Below are positions 24,606 through 35,654 of a DNA stretch of 64,000 nucleotides, one piece after another (position 1 is the stretch's first letter; each line of letters starts with the position of its first letter). The position numbers were made by a program, and so were the translations under genes. The notes below the pieces were generated by a model, which worked only from the letters and a program-made list of their open reading frames with translations, was not told where the DNA came from and made no database searches. This DNA comes from Amycolatopsis sp. CA-128772 (lineage in GTDB: Bacteria; Actinomycetota; Actinomycetes; Mycobacteriales; Pseudonocardiaceae). Location: positions 1 to 64,000 of the forward strand of contig NZ_PPHG01000083.1 of the NCBI RefSeq assembly GCF_002904295.1. The letters are read 5' to 3'.

Positions 24606-24620
24606 GGAGCCAGGGTATAT

Positions 24621-24730
24621 GGGTGGCCGGCGCACTCTGGGGGGTTCCAGGGGGCTTGCCCCCTGGTGAACACCCGCAGTGCGGGTGCGCGAAGGTGGCG
24701 GAGCCACCGAGTAAGGGTGGCCGGCGCACT
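24621..24730. repeat. Hairpin array flanked by 16-bp direct repeats
   Basis: GGGTGGCCGGCGCACT occurs at 24621-24636 and again at 24715-24730. Between them lie three hairpins: CCAGGGGGC/GCCCCCTGG (24647-24666), CACCCGC/GCGGGTG (24671-24687) and GGTGGC/GCCACC (about 24694-24708). The element occupies the spacer between the divergent MFS and YqgE/AlgH genes and carries no gene. It looks like a small REP- or MITE-type element or a partial tandem duplication. Confidence 0.65.
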
Positions 24731-24911
24731 GAGGTCGCCTCTCGGCGGCTATGCGCAGTGTGGCTCCAGCCGGACGGTATTCCACAAAGGCGGTTCTTCA
24801 GTGAGCCCGGGGGACACGGAGTGCGCCGACCACATGTTTCCAACGGGGCTCTTGGGACGATTGTTCCCGAGCCGAAGTAATTCGCCGGGCCAAGGATGGG
24901 ATCATGGGTCT

Positions 24912-25484
24912 GTGCCAGCGGACGCCGAGGTTGAACCGGGAACGCTCCTGGTCGCCGCCCCCACGATGGTCGACCCCAACTTCCGCCGGACCGTGGTGTT
25001 CGTCATCGATCACCGCGAGGAGGGCACGCTCGGCGTGGTCCTGAACCGGCCGAGCGACGTCGCGGTGCACGACGTGCTCCCCAACTGGGGCGGGCACGTG
25101 GCCGAACCGCAGGCCGTGTTCGTCGGCGGTCCGGTCGAGAAGAAGACCGCGTTGTGCCTGGCCGCGCTGCGTACCGGCGAGACGGCGGCGAGCGTGCCGG
25201 GCGTGATCGCCGTCCGCGGGCCGGTCGCGCTGGTCGACCTGGACACCGACCCCGAGGCGCTGGTGCCGAAGGTCCGCGGCGTGCGCGTGTTCGCCGGCTA
25301 CGCGGGCTGGGACTCCGGGCAGCTGGCGGGCGAGATCGAGCGGGACGACTGGGTCATCGTGCCGGCGCTGCCGAGCGACATCCTGGCCTCACCGGACGGC
25401 GACCTGTGGAGCCAGGTGCTGCGCCGCCAGGGCATCCCGCTCGCGCTGCTGGCCACCCACCCGGGCGACCTCCAGCGGAACTAG
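24912..25484 (+). CDS. YqgE/AlgH family protein (UPF0301)
   Basis: The protein has 190 residues from the GTG at 24912. It shows the family pattern throughout: GTLLVAAPTMVDPNFRRTVV at the N-terminus, then HREEGTLGVVLNRPS, VFVGGPVE and VFAGYAGWDSGQL near residue 120. The molecular function of the family is not settled. The upstream frame is open but covers the hairpin array and is not conserved in style. The 3' end overlaps the convergent SdpI-like gene by four bases. Confidence 0.9.
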   Translation: MPADAEVEPGTLLVAAPTMVDPNFRRTVVFVIDHREEGTLGVVLNRPSDVAVHDVLPNWGGHVAEPQAVFVGGPVEKKTALCLAALRTGETAASVPGVIAVRGPVALVDLDTDPEALVPKVRGVRVFAGYAGWDSGQLAGEIERDDWVIVPALPSDILASPDGDLWSQVLRRQGIPLALLATHPGDLQRN

Positions 25485-25900
25485 GCCTCGGCCTTCTTGA
25501 ACACGCCGCAGCCGCCGGAGCCGCACGCGCAGCCGGTGCACCCGGCGGGAGCCGCCGGAGCCGGCGCGGGCACGGTCAGCGCGGCCCGGTTGCCGAGCAC
25601 GCCGCCGCCCATGACCAGCAGCACCATGGCGAGCACGCCCACGAGCGCGGCCGAGACGAGGCCACCGGTCGTCGGCATGGCGAGCCCGGCCAGCCCGGTG
25701 AGCACGGCGATCGCGCCTCCGGCCATGGTGGGCAGCGCCGCGACGCGGTTGGCCAGCTTGAAAGCTTCTTCGCTGCGCAACGCCGCTTCCGTGCGCACCC
25801 CGGTGCCGCCTTCGCGCGTCAAGCGCTCGCGAAACCCGAGGAACCCACCAAAACCGACGAGCAGACCCAGCACGACCGGAACCAGCACGATAGCGAACAC
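25481..25900 (-). CDS. SdpI-like small membrane protein with Cys-rich tail
   Basis: The protein has 139 residues with three hydrophobic spans (residues 1-22, about 55-75 and about 82-103). After the first span comes GGTGVRTEAALRSEEAF, which resembles the GIRT/TxxSdeaW element of SdpI-type proteins. The C-terminal 25 residues contain five cysteines (GCTGCACGSGGCG), unusual for the family and possibly metal-binding. It is convergent with the YqgE/AlgH gene. The function is unknown. Confidence 0.6.
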   Translation of the reverse strand: MFAIVLVPVVLGLLVGFGGFLGFRERLTREGGTGVRTEAALRSEEAFKLANRVAALPTMAGGAIAVLTGLAGLAMPTTGGLVSAALVGVLAMVLLVMGGGVLGNRAALTVPAPAPAAPAGCTGCACGSGGCGVFKKAEA

Positions 25901-25954
25901 GAGCTCAAGGATAAGCGTGACGTCCCGGCAACCTGCCGGATACCCTGATCGACT

Positions 25955-27127
25955 GTGCTACAGGCCATGTCACCGCGTGTACTGCCCACCGTCCTGACCG
26001 CTGCCCTGATCGGGGGAATTCTCGCCGCGGCGCCGGCGAGCGCCACCGAGAGTCACCAGCGGCCGATCCGGCTGCTCGGCGAAAAGATCGTCCCCCACTC
26101 CCTGCAGTTTCAGGGCACGACGGTCGGCGGCCTGTCCAGCATCGACTACGACCCCCGGACCGGCGGTTACGCGCTGATCTGCGACGACCGGTCGGCGATC
26201 AACCCGGCCCGGTTCTACACGGCGACCTTCCCCGTGTCGGCGGCCGGCGTCGGCGACGTCACCCTGACCGGTACGAAACCGCTCCTGCGCCCGGACGGCA
26301 CGCCGTACCCGCCGCTCGCGCAGAACGACCCCGCGAAGCCGCAGAACGAGCAGACGATCGACCCCGAAGAGCTGCGCGTCGACCCGTGGACCGGTGACTA
26401 CTACTGGTCGCAGGAGGGTGAGCGGACGGCGACGACGTTGATCGACCCGTCGGTCCGCGAGGCTCGCCGCGACGGAAAATACGTCCGCGACCTGCCGATT
26501 CCCGCGAACGAGAAGATGACGCCGACGGCGGGGCCGCGTCAGAACCTGGCCCTCGAAGGCCTCACCTTCGCGGGGTTCGGGTCGCTGATCGTCAGCGAGC
26601 TCGAAGGCCCGCTGCTTCAGGACGGCCCGATGCCGACGACGACCGCCGGCGCGCTGTCGCGGATCACCATGCAGTCCCGGTTCGGTCCGGTCTTCGCGCA
26701 GTACGCCTACCCGCAGGAGCCGATCTTCGCGTCACCGGTGCCCGATGGCGCGTTCGCCACCACGGGCGTGTCCTCGATGCTGGCCGTCGACCAGGCCGAC
26801 CCGACGAAGTTCCTGATGATGGAACGCTCGTTCGTCACCGGCGTCGGCAACAAGGTCCGCGTCTACGAGATCGACACCAAGGGCGCGACGAACGTCCTAA
26901 ATGTCAAGTCCCTGAGCGAGGCGAAGCACGTCAAGCCGGTGAAGAAGCGGTTCCTCTTCGACGCGGCCGACCTCGGCTTGTCCACAGTAGACAACCTGGA
27001 GGGCATGACCTGGGGCCCGAAGCTGCCGAACGGCGAGCGGAGCTTGATCATCGTCAGCGACGACAACTTCTCCGCGACCCAGGTCACCCAGTTCGCCGCA
27101 CTGGCGGTCCCCGCGGAACGGCTTTGA
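25955..27127 (+). CDS. Secreted esterase-like phytase family protein
   Basis: The protein has 390 residues from GTG 25955, or 386 from the ATG at 25967. A signal peptide runs to AAAPASA near residue 32. The mature part fits the phytase-like family (PF13449): GLSSIDYDPRTGGYALICDD at the start, LALEGLTFAG mid-protein, and DNLEGMTWGP near the end. The enzymatic activity is not established for the family. A TACCCT element at 25941-25946 lies about eight bases before the GTG, so the mRNA may be leaderless. A perfect DnaA-box sequence (26978-26986) lies inside the coding region and is probably chance. Confidence 0.8.
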   Translation: MLQAMSPRVLPTVLTAALIGGILAAAPASATESHQRPIRLLGEKIVPHSLQFQGTTVGGLSSIDYDPRTGGYALICDDRSAINPARFYTATFPVSAAGVGDVTLTGTKPLLRPDGTPYPPLAQNDPAKPQNEQTIDPEELRVDPWTGDYYWSQEGERTATTLIDPSVREARRDGKYVRDLPIPANEKMTPTAGPRQNLALEGLTFAGFGSLIVSELEGPLLQDGPMPTTTAGALSRITMQSRFGPVFAQYAYPQEPIFASPVPDGAFATTGVSSMLAVDQADPTKFLMMERSFVTGVGNKVRVYEIDTKGATNVLNVKSLSEAKHVKPVKKRFLFDAADLGLSTVDNLEGMTWGPKLPNGERSLIIVSDDNFSATQVTQFAALAVPAERL

Positions 27128-27148
27128 CCAGCAAGTTACGATGTGCAC

Positions 27149-27187
27149 ATGAACACGGCTCGGCGGCTCCTTAGCCTGCCGCGCTGA
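27149..27187 (+). CDS. leuS leader peptide MNTARRLLSLPR
   Basis: This 12-codon frame starts at ATG 27149 and has three leucine codons out of four consecutive codons (CTC CTT AGC CTG), then stops at TGA. It ends 25 bases before a terminator-like hairpin and 94 bases before leuS. A -10-like TACGAT (27137-27142) lies seven bases before the ATG, so the leader mRNA could be leaderless. The arrangement is that of ribosome-mediated attenuation sensing leucyl-tRNA charging. Confidence 0.7.
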   Translation: MNTARRLLSLPR

Positions 27188-27212
27188 CCAGGCCCGGCCT
27201 GGCCGGCGCGGC

Positions 27213-27242
27213 GACCCCTCATGCCCTGGTGGCTGAGGGGTC
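27213..27242 (+). terminator. Attenuator hairpin before leuS
   Basis: GACCCCTCA (27213-27221) and TGAGGGGTC (27234-27242) form a perfect 9-bp stem with a 12-base loop, followed by GAGTTGTTT. A GC-rich segment with self-complementarity (GGCCCGGCCTGGCC, from 27191) lies between leader peptide and stem and could be part of a competing structure. Confidence 0.65.
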
Positions 27243-27281
27243 GAGTTGTTTCTGGAGCGGCTCGAAACGAAGGAAGACGTC

Positions 27282-30137
<2,856 letters not shown>

Positions 30138-30186
30138 CGCGCTGTCGGAAAGGCGCCAGTACTCGCCGCTCGTTCTCGATTTGATT

Positions 30187-30208
30187 GAACGGTCAAGGAA
30201 ACCCGTTC
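30187..30208. promoter_or_regulatory. Inverted repeat GAACGG/CCGTTC before the SDR gene
   Basis: GAACGG (30187-30192) and CCGTTC (30203-30208) are separated by 10 bases, 20 bases before the SDR start and just ahead of its GAAGGAG ribosome binding site. It could be the operator of the TetR regulator encoded convergently downstream. Chance occurrence is possible. Confidence 0.35.
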
Positions 30209-30227
30209 GACCGAAGGAGAACCGAGG

Positions 30228-30965
30228 ATGACCCTCGACGGCAAGGTGGCCCTGGTGACGGGCGGCAGCCGCGGCATCGGCGCGGCCACCGCCCTGCGGC
30301 TCGCCGAGGACGGCGCGGACGTCGCACTGACGTACGTGCACCACGCCGAGCTGGCGGCCGAGGTGGTCGAGAAGATCAAGGGCCTCGGCCGCCGTGCGCT
30401 GGCGATCCAGGCCGATTCGGCGGACGCCGCGGCTGTTTCCGCCGCCGTCTCGGCTGTGGTGGCGGAATTCGGCCGGCTCGACGTGCTGGTGAACAACGCG
30501 GGCGTCGGTTTCGTGGGCGCGTTCGCCGAAACTTCGCTGGCGGACGTCGACCGCGTGCTGGCGGTCAACGTCCGCGGCGTGTTCGCGGCGACCCAGGCCG
30601 CGGCCGGCGTCCTGGGCGACGGCGGCCGCGTGATCACGATCGGCAGCTGCGTCACGGACCGCGTACCGGGCCCGGGCATGGCCCTGTACGCGACCAGCAA
30701 GGCGGCGATGGTGGGCCTGACCAAGGCGCTCGCGCGTGAGCTCGGCGCGCGCGGCATCACGGTCAACCTCGTCCACCCGGGCCCGACCGACACGGACATG
30801 AACCCGGCCGACGGCCCGTACGCGGCGGACCAGGCGGCCATGACGGCGTCGGGCCGCTACGGGAAGCCGGCCGAGGTGGCCGCGGCGGTTTCCTACCTGG
30901 CCTCACCCGGCGCGGAGTACGTGACGGCTGCGGTCCTCTCGGTGGACGGCGGCCACGCGGCCTAG
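30228..30965 (+). CDS. SDR family oxidoreductase
   Basis: The protein has 245 residues, a classical short-chain dehydrogenase. The nucleotide-binding motif is GGSRGIGAATAL near residue 12, NNAG is at about 89-92, the catalytic serine lies in ITIGSC, and YATSK supplies Tyr and Lys near residue 151. The C-terminal VDGG is also typical. It is FabG-like, but the substrate is unknown. Its last four bases overlap the end of the convergent TetR gene, a common pairing of a detoxifying or catabolic enzyme with its regulator. Confidence 0.88.
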   Translation: MTLDGKVALVTGGSRGIGAATALRLAEDGADVALTYVHHAELAAEVVEKIKGLGRRALAIQADSADAAAVSAAVSAVVAEFGRLDVLVNNAGVGFVGAFAETSLADVDRVLAVNVRGVFAATQAAAGVLGDGGRVITIGSCVTDRVPGPGMALYATSKAAMVGLTKALARELGARGITVNLVHPGPTDTDMNPADGPYAADQAAMTASGRYGKPAEVAAAVSYLASPGAEYVTAAVLSVDGGHAA

Positions 30966-31699
30966 CCGGCGTAGAGCCCGATCTCCCGGGCGAGGTCGAG
31001 CAGCATGGACTCGAACAGGACGTCCGGCTTCGACATCGGGATCGGGTAGTTGCCGAAGACCTCGAGCGTGACGTGCCCGTAGAGCCGGGCCCAGAACTGG
31101 ATCATCAGGTACGTCACGCCGAGGTCGATCTTCTCCACCGGCACGCCCTGATCGGACTCGGCGAGCACGGCGACCAGCGGCTCCTGGAAGGTCTGCAGGT
31201 CGTCCCGCAGCTCGTCCGGCACCCCGCTGGCCGACGGCAGCACGATGTCGTGCCGCGCGAGCACCCGCCCGGCGGCGGCCAGGAAGATCCGCCCGAACGG
31301 CTCGTCGACCCGGCTCAGCGCACTCCCCGACGTCGACCCGACCCCACCGGTCGGCGACGCGAAGACGAGCGTGAACTCCTTCGTGTGGGTGAGCGCCCAC
31401 CGCCGGAAACCTTTGCAGATGGCGAACAGCTGAAGCACACCGTCTTCCGGCAGCTCGGCGATCTCCTCGGCGAGCTCGTCGGCCAGGTCGGCGCAGACAT
31501 CCAGCCGCAGGTTCTCGACGAGGTCGTCACGGGACTCGTAGTACCGGTAGAGCGCAGGCGCGGTGATCCCCAGCTCCCGCGCAATGGCACGCAACGTGAC
31601 CGCCTCCGGCCCCTGCTCGACGAGCAGTTTCCGGGCGGTCCGCCGGATATCCTGTTCGGTAGCCGCACGCGCGCGACCCCTCCGCGTGGGGTGGCTCAT
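30962..31699 (-). CDS. TetR/AcrR family regulator
   Basis: The protein has 245 residues. A TetR-type helix-turn-helix lies near residues 20-60 (AVTLRAIARELGITAPALYRYY). The larger ligand-binding domain contains RWALTHTKEFTLVFASP, as in TetR regulators with a WHG-type C-terminal domain. It probably represses itself and the convergent SDR gene or another neighbour; the ligand is unknown. Confidence 0.85.
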   Translation of the reverse strand: MSHPTRRGRARAATEQDIRRTARKLLVEQGPEAVTLRAIARELGITAPALYRYYESRDDLVENLRLDVCADLADELAEEIAELPEDGVLQLFAICKGFRRWALTHTKEFTLVFASPTGGVGSTSGSALSRVDEPFGRIFLAAAGRVLARHDIVLPSASGVPDELRDDLQTFQEPLVAVLAESDQGVPVEKIDLGVTYLMIQFWARLYGHVTLEVFGNYPIPMSKPDVLFESMLLDLAREIGLYAG

Positions 31700-31771
31700 C
31701 CGAACAGTCTAGGTGCTTACTACGACAGATCTTGCATCAACGCGATCTCCGCCGTAACGAAAAGGTGCAGC

Positions 31772-32136
31772 TCAGGAGCGCGCTTTCAGGTTGGTCAGCA
31801 CGGTGTCCGCGACGCCGCGCCCGAGCTGGCAGGCGTCCTTACCCTCTCCGGCGGTTGTCCCCGAGGGTCAAGGAGACCGAGTAGGCGAGTTCATCCGAGA
31901 CGCCGACGGTGACGACACAGCTCCGCTTGTGTTGCGGGTCGATCCCCGTGTCGACGTATCCGACGGCCGGATAGCCCTGGACTGGTTCCATTTCCCGATT
32001 CCACCAGCCGAAGAACTCGCTGCACCCGGACGTCACCGACCAGCCGCCGCACCGCGCCGGCCGGTCCGCCCGCGACCAGGCCGACGCCCGCGCCGGCCGG
32101 CACCTTGCCGAGACCGTCGGCGCCCGACTCCACGGT
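31772..32136 (-). pseudogene. Decayed DUF3558-type lipoprotein gene
   Basis: The 588 bases between the TetR gene and the YbaB-like gene hold no intact gene. On the minus strand one frame encodes EMEPVQGYPAVGYVDTG and KRSCVVTVGVSDELAYSV, then stops at TAA. A different frame continues with GEGKDACQLGRGVADTVL to a TGA at 31774. Together they make a good DUF3558 C-terminal half joined across a frameshift near 31850. No signal peptide or lipobox was found upstream, so the N-terminus also appears lost. A family member that looks intact lies at 56687-57286. Confidence 0.65.
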
Positions 32137-32287
32137 GCGCGCGATCTCGGCTGTACGAAGAATCGACCTGCTCAGGGCGGCGGACCGACGGGTCCTCCGT
32201 CACACCGCGCGAAAACGCCGGTAACTGTCGGTGCGGTGTGCCACACTCGGTCGCCGTACGGCTACTGACGTGAACGGGGAGGTTCGC

Positions 32288-32803
32288 GTGACGAACCCTG
32301 AGCAGCTGATCGCGGACTTCGAGGCCCGGATGGCCGAGTCCCGGCGCAAGGCTGAGCTGATGGTCAACGAAATCGAGGCGGTGACGGTCTCCGAGCGCAG
32401 CCGGGACGGCCAGATCGGCGTCGAGGTCGACCACGCCGGCAACCTGGTCGGGCTGAAGATCGGTATGAGCGTGCGTGACAAACCGGATCTGGCCGAGGAG
32501 ATCCTCCGCACGGTCAAGGCCGCGCAGAGCAAGCTCGCCACGGCGGTGCAGGCGGGTGTCGCCCACCCGGTCGGCCCAGAAGTGATGAACGAGCTGGTCA
32601 GCCGTCTGGAGCGGCAGTTCCCCGCGCCCGAGCCGGCGGGGTTCGCCGCACCACCAGCGCCGTCGGCGGACGACGGCACCCGGTTCGTCCCCGAAGCCGA
32701 ACGCGGACTGCCGCCGTCTCCGAAGCCGCCGCGGCCCGCTCGCCCGGCAGCGGAGGAAGGCCACGACGACGACTACTTCGGCGACGGCGACTACCTGCGC
32801 TGA
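32288..32803 (+). CDS. YbaB/EbfC-like protein, second ESX-linked copy
   Basis: The protein has 171 residues from the GTG at 32288, which follows GGGGAGG by five bases. A helical start (TNPEQLIADFEARMAESRRK) leads into the YbaB-like core (RDGQIGVEVDHAGNLVGLKI). The acidic Pro-rich tail ends DDDYFGDGDYLR. The next gene is an EspC-like protein 22 bases away. The set mirrors the start of the giant toxin operon. Confidence 0.7.
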   Translation: MTNPEQLIADFEARMAESRRKAELMVNEIEAVTVSERSRDGQIGVEVDHAGNLVGLKIGMSVRDKPDLAEEILRTVKAAQSKLATAVQAGVAHPVGPEVMNELVSRLERQFPAPEPAGFAAPPAPSADDGTRFVPEAERGLPPSPKPPRPARPAAEEGHDDDYFGDGDYLR

Positions 32804-32825
32804 CGCGCGAAAGGGGGAGGGAACC

Positions 32826-33140
32826 ATGACCGGACCAGGCAGCCCCGGCTTCGCGGTCGACCCGCAGGAGCTGCGAAAACACCGGGAGAACATCGAGGCG
32901 ATCACCGACCGGATCGACAAGTGCAAGGAAGCCGCCCGTGCGACCGAGCACCCCGAAGCGTTCGGTCTGCTCGGCATCCCGCTCGCGGCGATCTGCGCGC
33001 TCGCCCAGCAGGTGGCGGAGATCGCGATCGAATCGGCGTCGACGTCGTCGTACGACCACTCGGTGCGCATCCAGCAGTGGCAGCAGCTGAAGGAAGCCGA
33101 CGAGGCGGAGTTCAAGGACCTGTTCAAGGTGGAGGACTGA
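32826..33140 (+). CDS. EspC-like ESX secretion-associated protein
   Basis: The protein has 104 residues. FAVDPQELRKHRENIEAI at the N-terminus and a central EAFGLLGIPL are typical of EspC/DUF2580-like WXG100 relatives. It is preceded by AAGGGGGAGGGA and lies three bases before the WXG100 effector-like gene. It is likely exported together with that protein or acts as its partner. Confidence 0.65.
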   Translation: MTGPGSPGFAVDPQELRKHRENIEAITDRIDKCKEAARATEHPEAFGLLGIPLAAICALAQQVAEIAIESASTSSYDHSVRIQQWQQLKEADEAEFKDLFKVED

Positions 33141-33143
33141 GGC

Positions 33144-34286
33144 GTGGCCGACAACCCGTTGATCAAGACGGACGCGGCGGAAGACCGCAGCGCGCTCGAA
33201 GGCGCCGGCCTCCTGCAGGACTTCTGGGACGCGGGCACCGCCGTCGCCGACGGCAACTGGACCGAGGGCCTGGTGAACGCCGGGTTCGGCGCCACCGGCA
33301 TCGCGGGCCTCGTCGCGGACCCGATCGGGACGCTCGCTTCCGCGGCCGTCGGCTGGGCGATGGAGTTCTTCCCGTGGTTGCGGGAGCCGCTCGACTGGCT
33401 CACCGGTGACCAGACGGCGCTGGAGAACATGGTCGGCACCTGGGAGAACGTCGGCAAAGAGCTGGAGAAGATCAGCACCGACCTCCAGGACACCGTCAAG
33501 AAGGACAGCGCGACTTGGGAAGGCGCCTCGGCGGACGCCTATCGCGCCTTCGCCGAAGACCGCGCGGCGACGTACGCCGGCGTGGCGACCGGCGCCAATG
33601 CGATCTCGAAACTGGTGGAGATCTGCAAGACGATCCTGAGCGTCGTGCGCTCGATCGTGCGGGACCTGATCTCCGAGTGCGTCGGCAAGCTGATCAGCAT
33701 CGCCTGCCGGTATCCCGGTCCCGCCTTGCCCGCGGGCATGGCCACCGAAGGCACCGCGGAGGCGGTGAAGACCGGCAGCAAGTGCATGGAGTGGATCAAG
33801 AAACTGGTCAAGGCCTTCAAGAAGGCGCAGGATCTCTTCCACCGCATCACCGAAATCTTCGGCCGGGTACGGGACGTGCTGCGCAGGGGTGCCGGAAGGC
33901 TGCCCGGTCCGCTGCGGCGTGTCGGCGGCCTGCTCGAGCCGAAGGACGCGAAGTCCTTCGCCGACAAGGTGCGAGAAGGCCGGCCCAACCGGCGGACCTG
34001 GGGTCAAGTCGTTTCGTCGGAGCACTCCATCGGCGACAACCTCCGCGATGTCGGGCGGGAGTTCGCGGCCGACGCCCGGCGGGAGTTCGGCGACAAGTTC
34101 GGTCCGAAGTTCGGTGAGGAACTGGCGAAGGCGGTCAAGAAGGAGGCGGGCAAGGAGGTTCTGAAGCACGTGGCCGAGGGCTTGGACGGCGACGACGATG
34201 ACGAGCCGCCGGAGAAGGAGACCGCGGCCGCGGCACCCCTCTTCGACAACCAGGGGGCTCGGCGCATCTCGGGTTCGATCGAGTGA
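33144..34286 (+). CDS. WXG100-type effector-like protein of unknown C-terminal function
   Basis: The protein has 380 residues from GTG 33144. After a short hydrophobic region (residues 35-75) a WXG100-like hairpin is seen at about 85-150 (MVGTWENVGKELEKI, DSATWEGASADAYRAF). A second hydrophobic stretch lies at about 160-200. The rest is basic and helical, ending in an acidic tail. I see no known toxin motif. The position after YbaB-EspC genes parallels the giant toxin, so it may be an effector with an unrecognised domain or a structural ESX protein. Confidence 0.6.
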   Translation: MADNPLIKTDAAEDRSALEGAGLLQDFWDAGTAVADGNWTEGLVNAGFGATGIAGLVADPIGTLASAAVGWAMEFFPWLREPLDWLTGDQTALENMVGTWENVGKELEKISTDLQDTVKKDSATWEGASADAYRAFAEDRAATYAGVATGANAISKLVEICKTILSVVRSIVRDLISECVGKLISIACRYPGPALPAGMATEGTAEAVKTGSKCMEWIKKLVKAFKKAQDLFHRITEIFGRVRDVLRRGAGRLPGPLRRVGGLLEPKDAKSFADKVREGRPNRRTWGQVVSSEHSIGDNLRDVGREFAADARREFGDKFGPKFGEELAKAVKKEAGKEVLKHVAEGLDGDDDDEPPEKETAAAAPLFDNQGARRISGSIE

Positions 34287-35395
34287 CCGCGCCGGAGAGC
34301 GGCCGCCTTGTCGTCTCGCGGACGGCCGGGCGGCACTGGATCCTGGCCGCGGTACTCCTCGCCGTCGGCGCCGGAATCGTGTGGGCGGGCTTGTCGGCGT
34401 CCCAGCAGAGCCCGCGAGTGGCCGGCTGCGTCTTCGGCGGGGGGTTCGGGCTGATCGGGCTGATCTTGGTCTTCCGCTCGCTGCCGGAACCGGTGGTCGA
34501 CGAGTTGGTTCTCGACGCCTCCGGGATATCGCGGATCATCGGCGGGGTCGTCTGGGCCGTGCGCTGGAACGAACTGGCAGCCGTCGTGGTCCCGGCCGAG
34601 CCCGGCGGCGACAAGTCGTTCCGGGTCGTGCTCGAGCCGGCCGACGCCCGGTTCGCGGAGCGCCACCGGGGCCTCACACCGGTGGCCGAGGGCAGGTTTC
34701 TCGTACCCGGGATGACCCTGTCGGTCACCGAAGCAGCACGTGTCCGCGAGGTCGCCGGGAAGTACGCCGGCGTGACCGAACGGCCGGTCGCCGCGGTGCT
34801 GCCCGCACCAGCGCCCCCGCTCACCCCCGGCCCGGCCACCGTGCCCGAGCTGGACCACGTCGACATCCACGTCAACGGGTGGGATCGCCGCAGCGTGTGG
34901 CTTTTCGACTTCGCCATGGTCCTGCTCGGTGGCGTGGCATACGCGGGAGCCGAATTCTGGCCGTCCGGCTTCCTGCACACCGCCTGCCGGATCCTGCTGG
35001 GCGCCGTCGTCGTGCTCGCCGCCTTCGTCCACGCCGCCGAATACAACACCCAGAAGCGCGTGCTCCGAGCCGACCTGCGGCTTTCGAACGTGGGCTTCAC
35101 GTGGCACACCCAGTACCGGAAGCTCGAACTGAGCTGGCGCGAAGTCGCCGAACTGCGGCTGCTGGCGGGCGGTCACCTGGAATTCCGGCCGGCCGGCCTC
35201 GATTTCCCGCTGCGTCACGGCGAGGCCGAGCGCCTCGCGCTGGGCGATGGCTGGTACCGCCTGCCGCGGCCGTTGAGCGCCGCGGCCGCGCGGAAGTTCA
35301 GCAGGTGCGCGCCGGCGATGCTGCCCCGCGGCGTCGTGTTGACCGTCGGGTGGGGCGGGGCGCCGCCGACGCCGATCACTCGGGGGGCTACGTGA
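34283..35395 (+). CDS. Membrane protein of the small ESX-linked cluster
   Basis: The protein has 370 residues from the GTG at 34283, overlapping the previous gene by four bases. Two pairs of hydrophobic helices (about residues 20-65 and 210-260) are each followed by a beta-rich, PH-like soluble part (VVDELVLDASGISRIIGG; LRADLRLSNVGFTWH). The internal symmetry suggests duplication of a two-helix-plus-PH unit. It might anchor or neutralise the preceding effector-like protein, since tightly coupled membrane proteins often serve as immunity (inference). Confidence 0.55.
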   Translation: MTAPESGRLVVSRTAGRHWILAAVLLAVGAGIVWAGLSASQQSPRVAGCVFGGGFGLIGLILVFRSLPEPVVDELVLDASGISRIIGGVVWAVRWNELAAVVVPAEPGGDKSFRVVLEPADARFAERHRGLTPVAEGRFLVPGMTLSVTEAARVREVAGKYAGVTERPVAAVLPAPAPPLTPGPATVPELDHVDIHVNGWDRRSVWLFDFAMVLLGGVAYAGAEFWPSGFLHTACRILLGAVVVLAAFVHAAEYNTQKRVLRADLRLSNVGFTWHTQYRKLELSWREVAELRLLAGGHLEFRPAGLDFPLRHGEAERLALGDGWYRLPRPLSAAAARKFSRCAPAMLPRGVVLTVGWGGAPPTPITRGAT

Positions 35396-35654
35396 TCGAC
35401 GCCGGCGACCCGATGCCCTGCCCGGCTCGCGCCGGTTGGGGCAACGCCACCACGTTTCCGCGGTGACGCACCAGGAGAGCGGGACCGGACCACGTAGTGA
35501 CGACCGGAGGATGGTTATCCCCCGAACGAGTGACGGGCTTCCGCTGCTCGCATGATTGTCGCACTCAGCCCCGGATAAGTTACAAAAACCTTCACTTTCC
35601 CTTCCTTGCCCGTGCTGACCTGGTCCGGACGGCATTCGTGGCACAGTGCGGGGC

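Noticed and set aside
26978..26986. Perfect DnaA box TTGTCCACA inside the phytase-like gene
   Set aside because: Single copy in coding sequence with no cluster around it; chance is sufficient.
35396..35654. Small gene between the ESX-linked membrane protein and ribokinase
   Set aside because: Short frames exist but none has an RBS with coding-like composition; an AT-rich promoter region is a better explanation.
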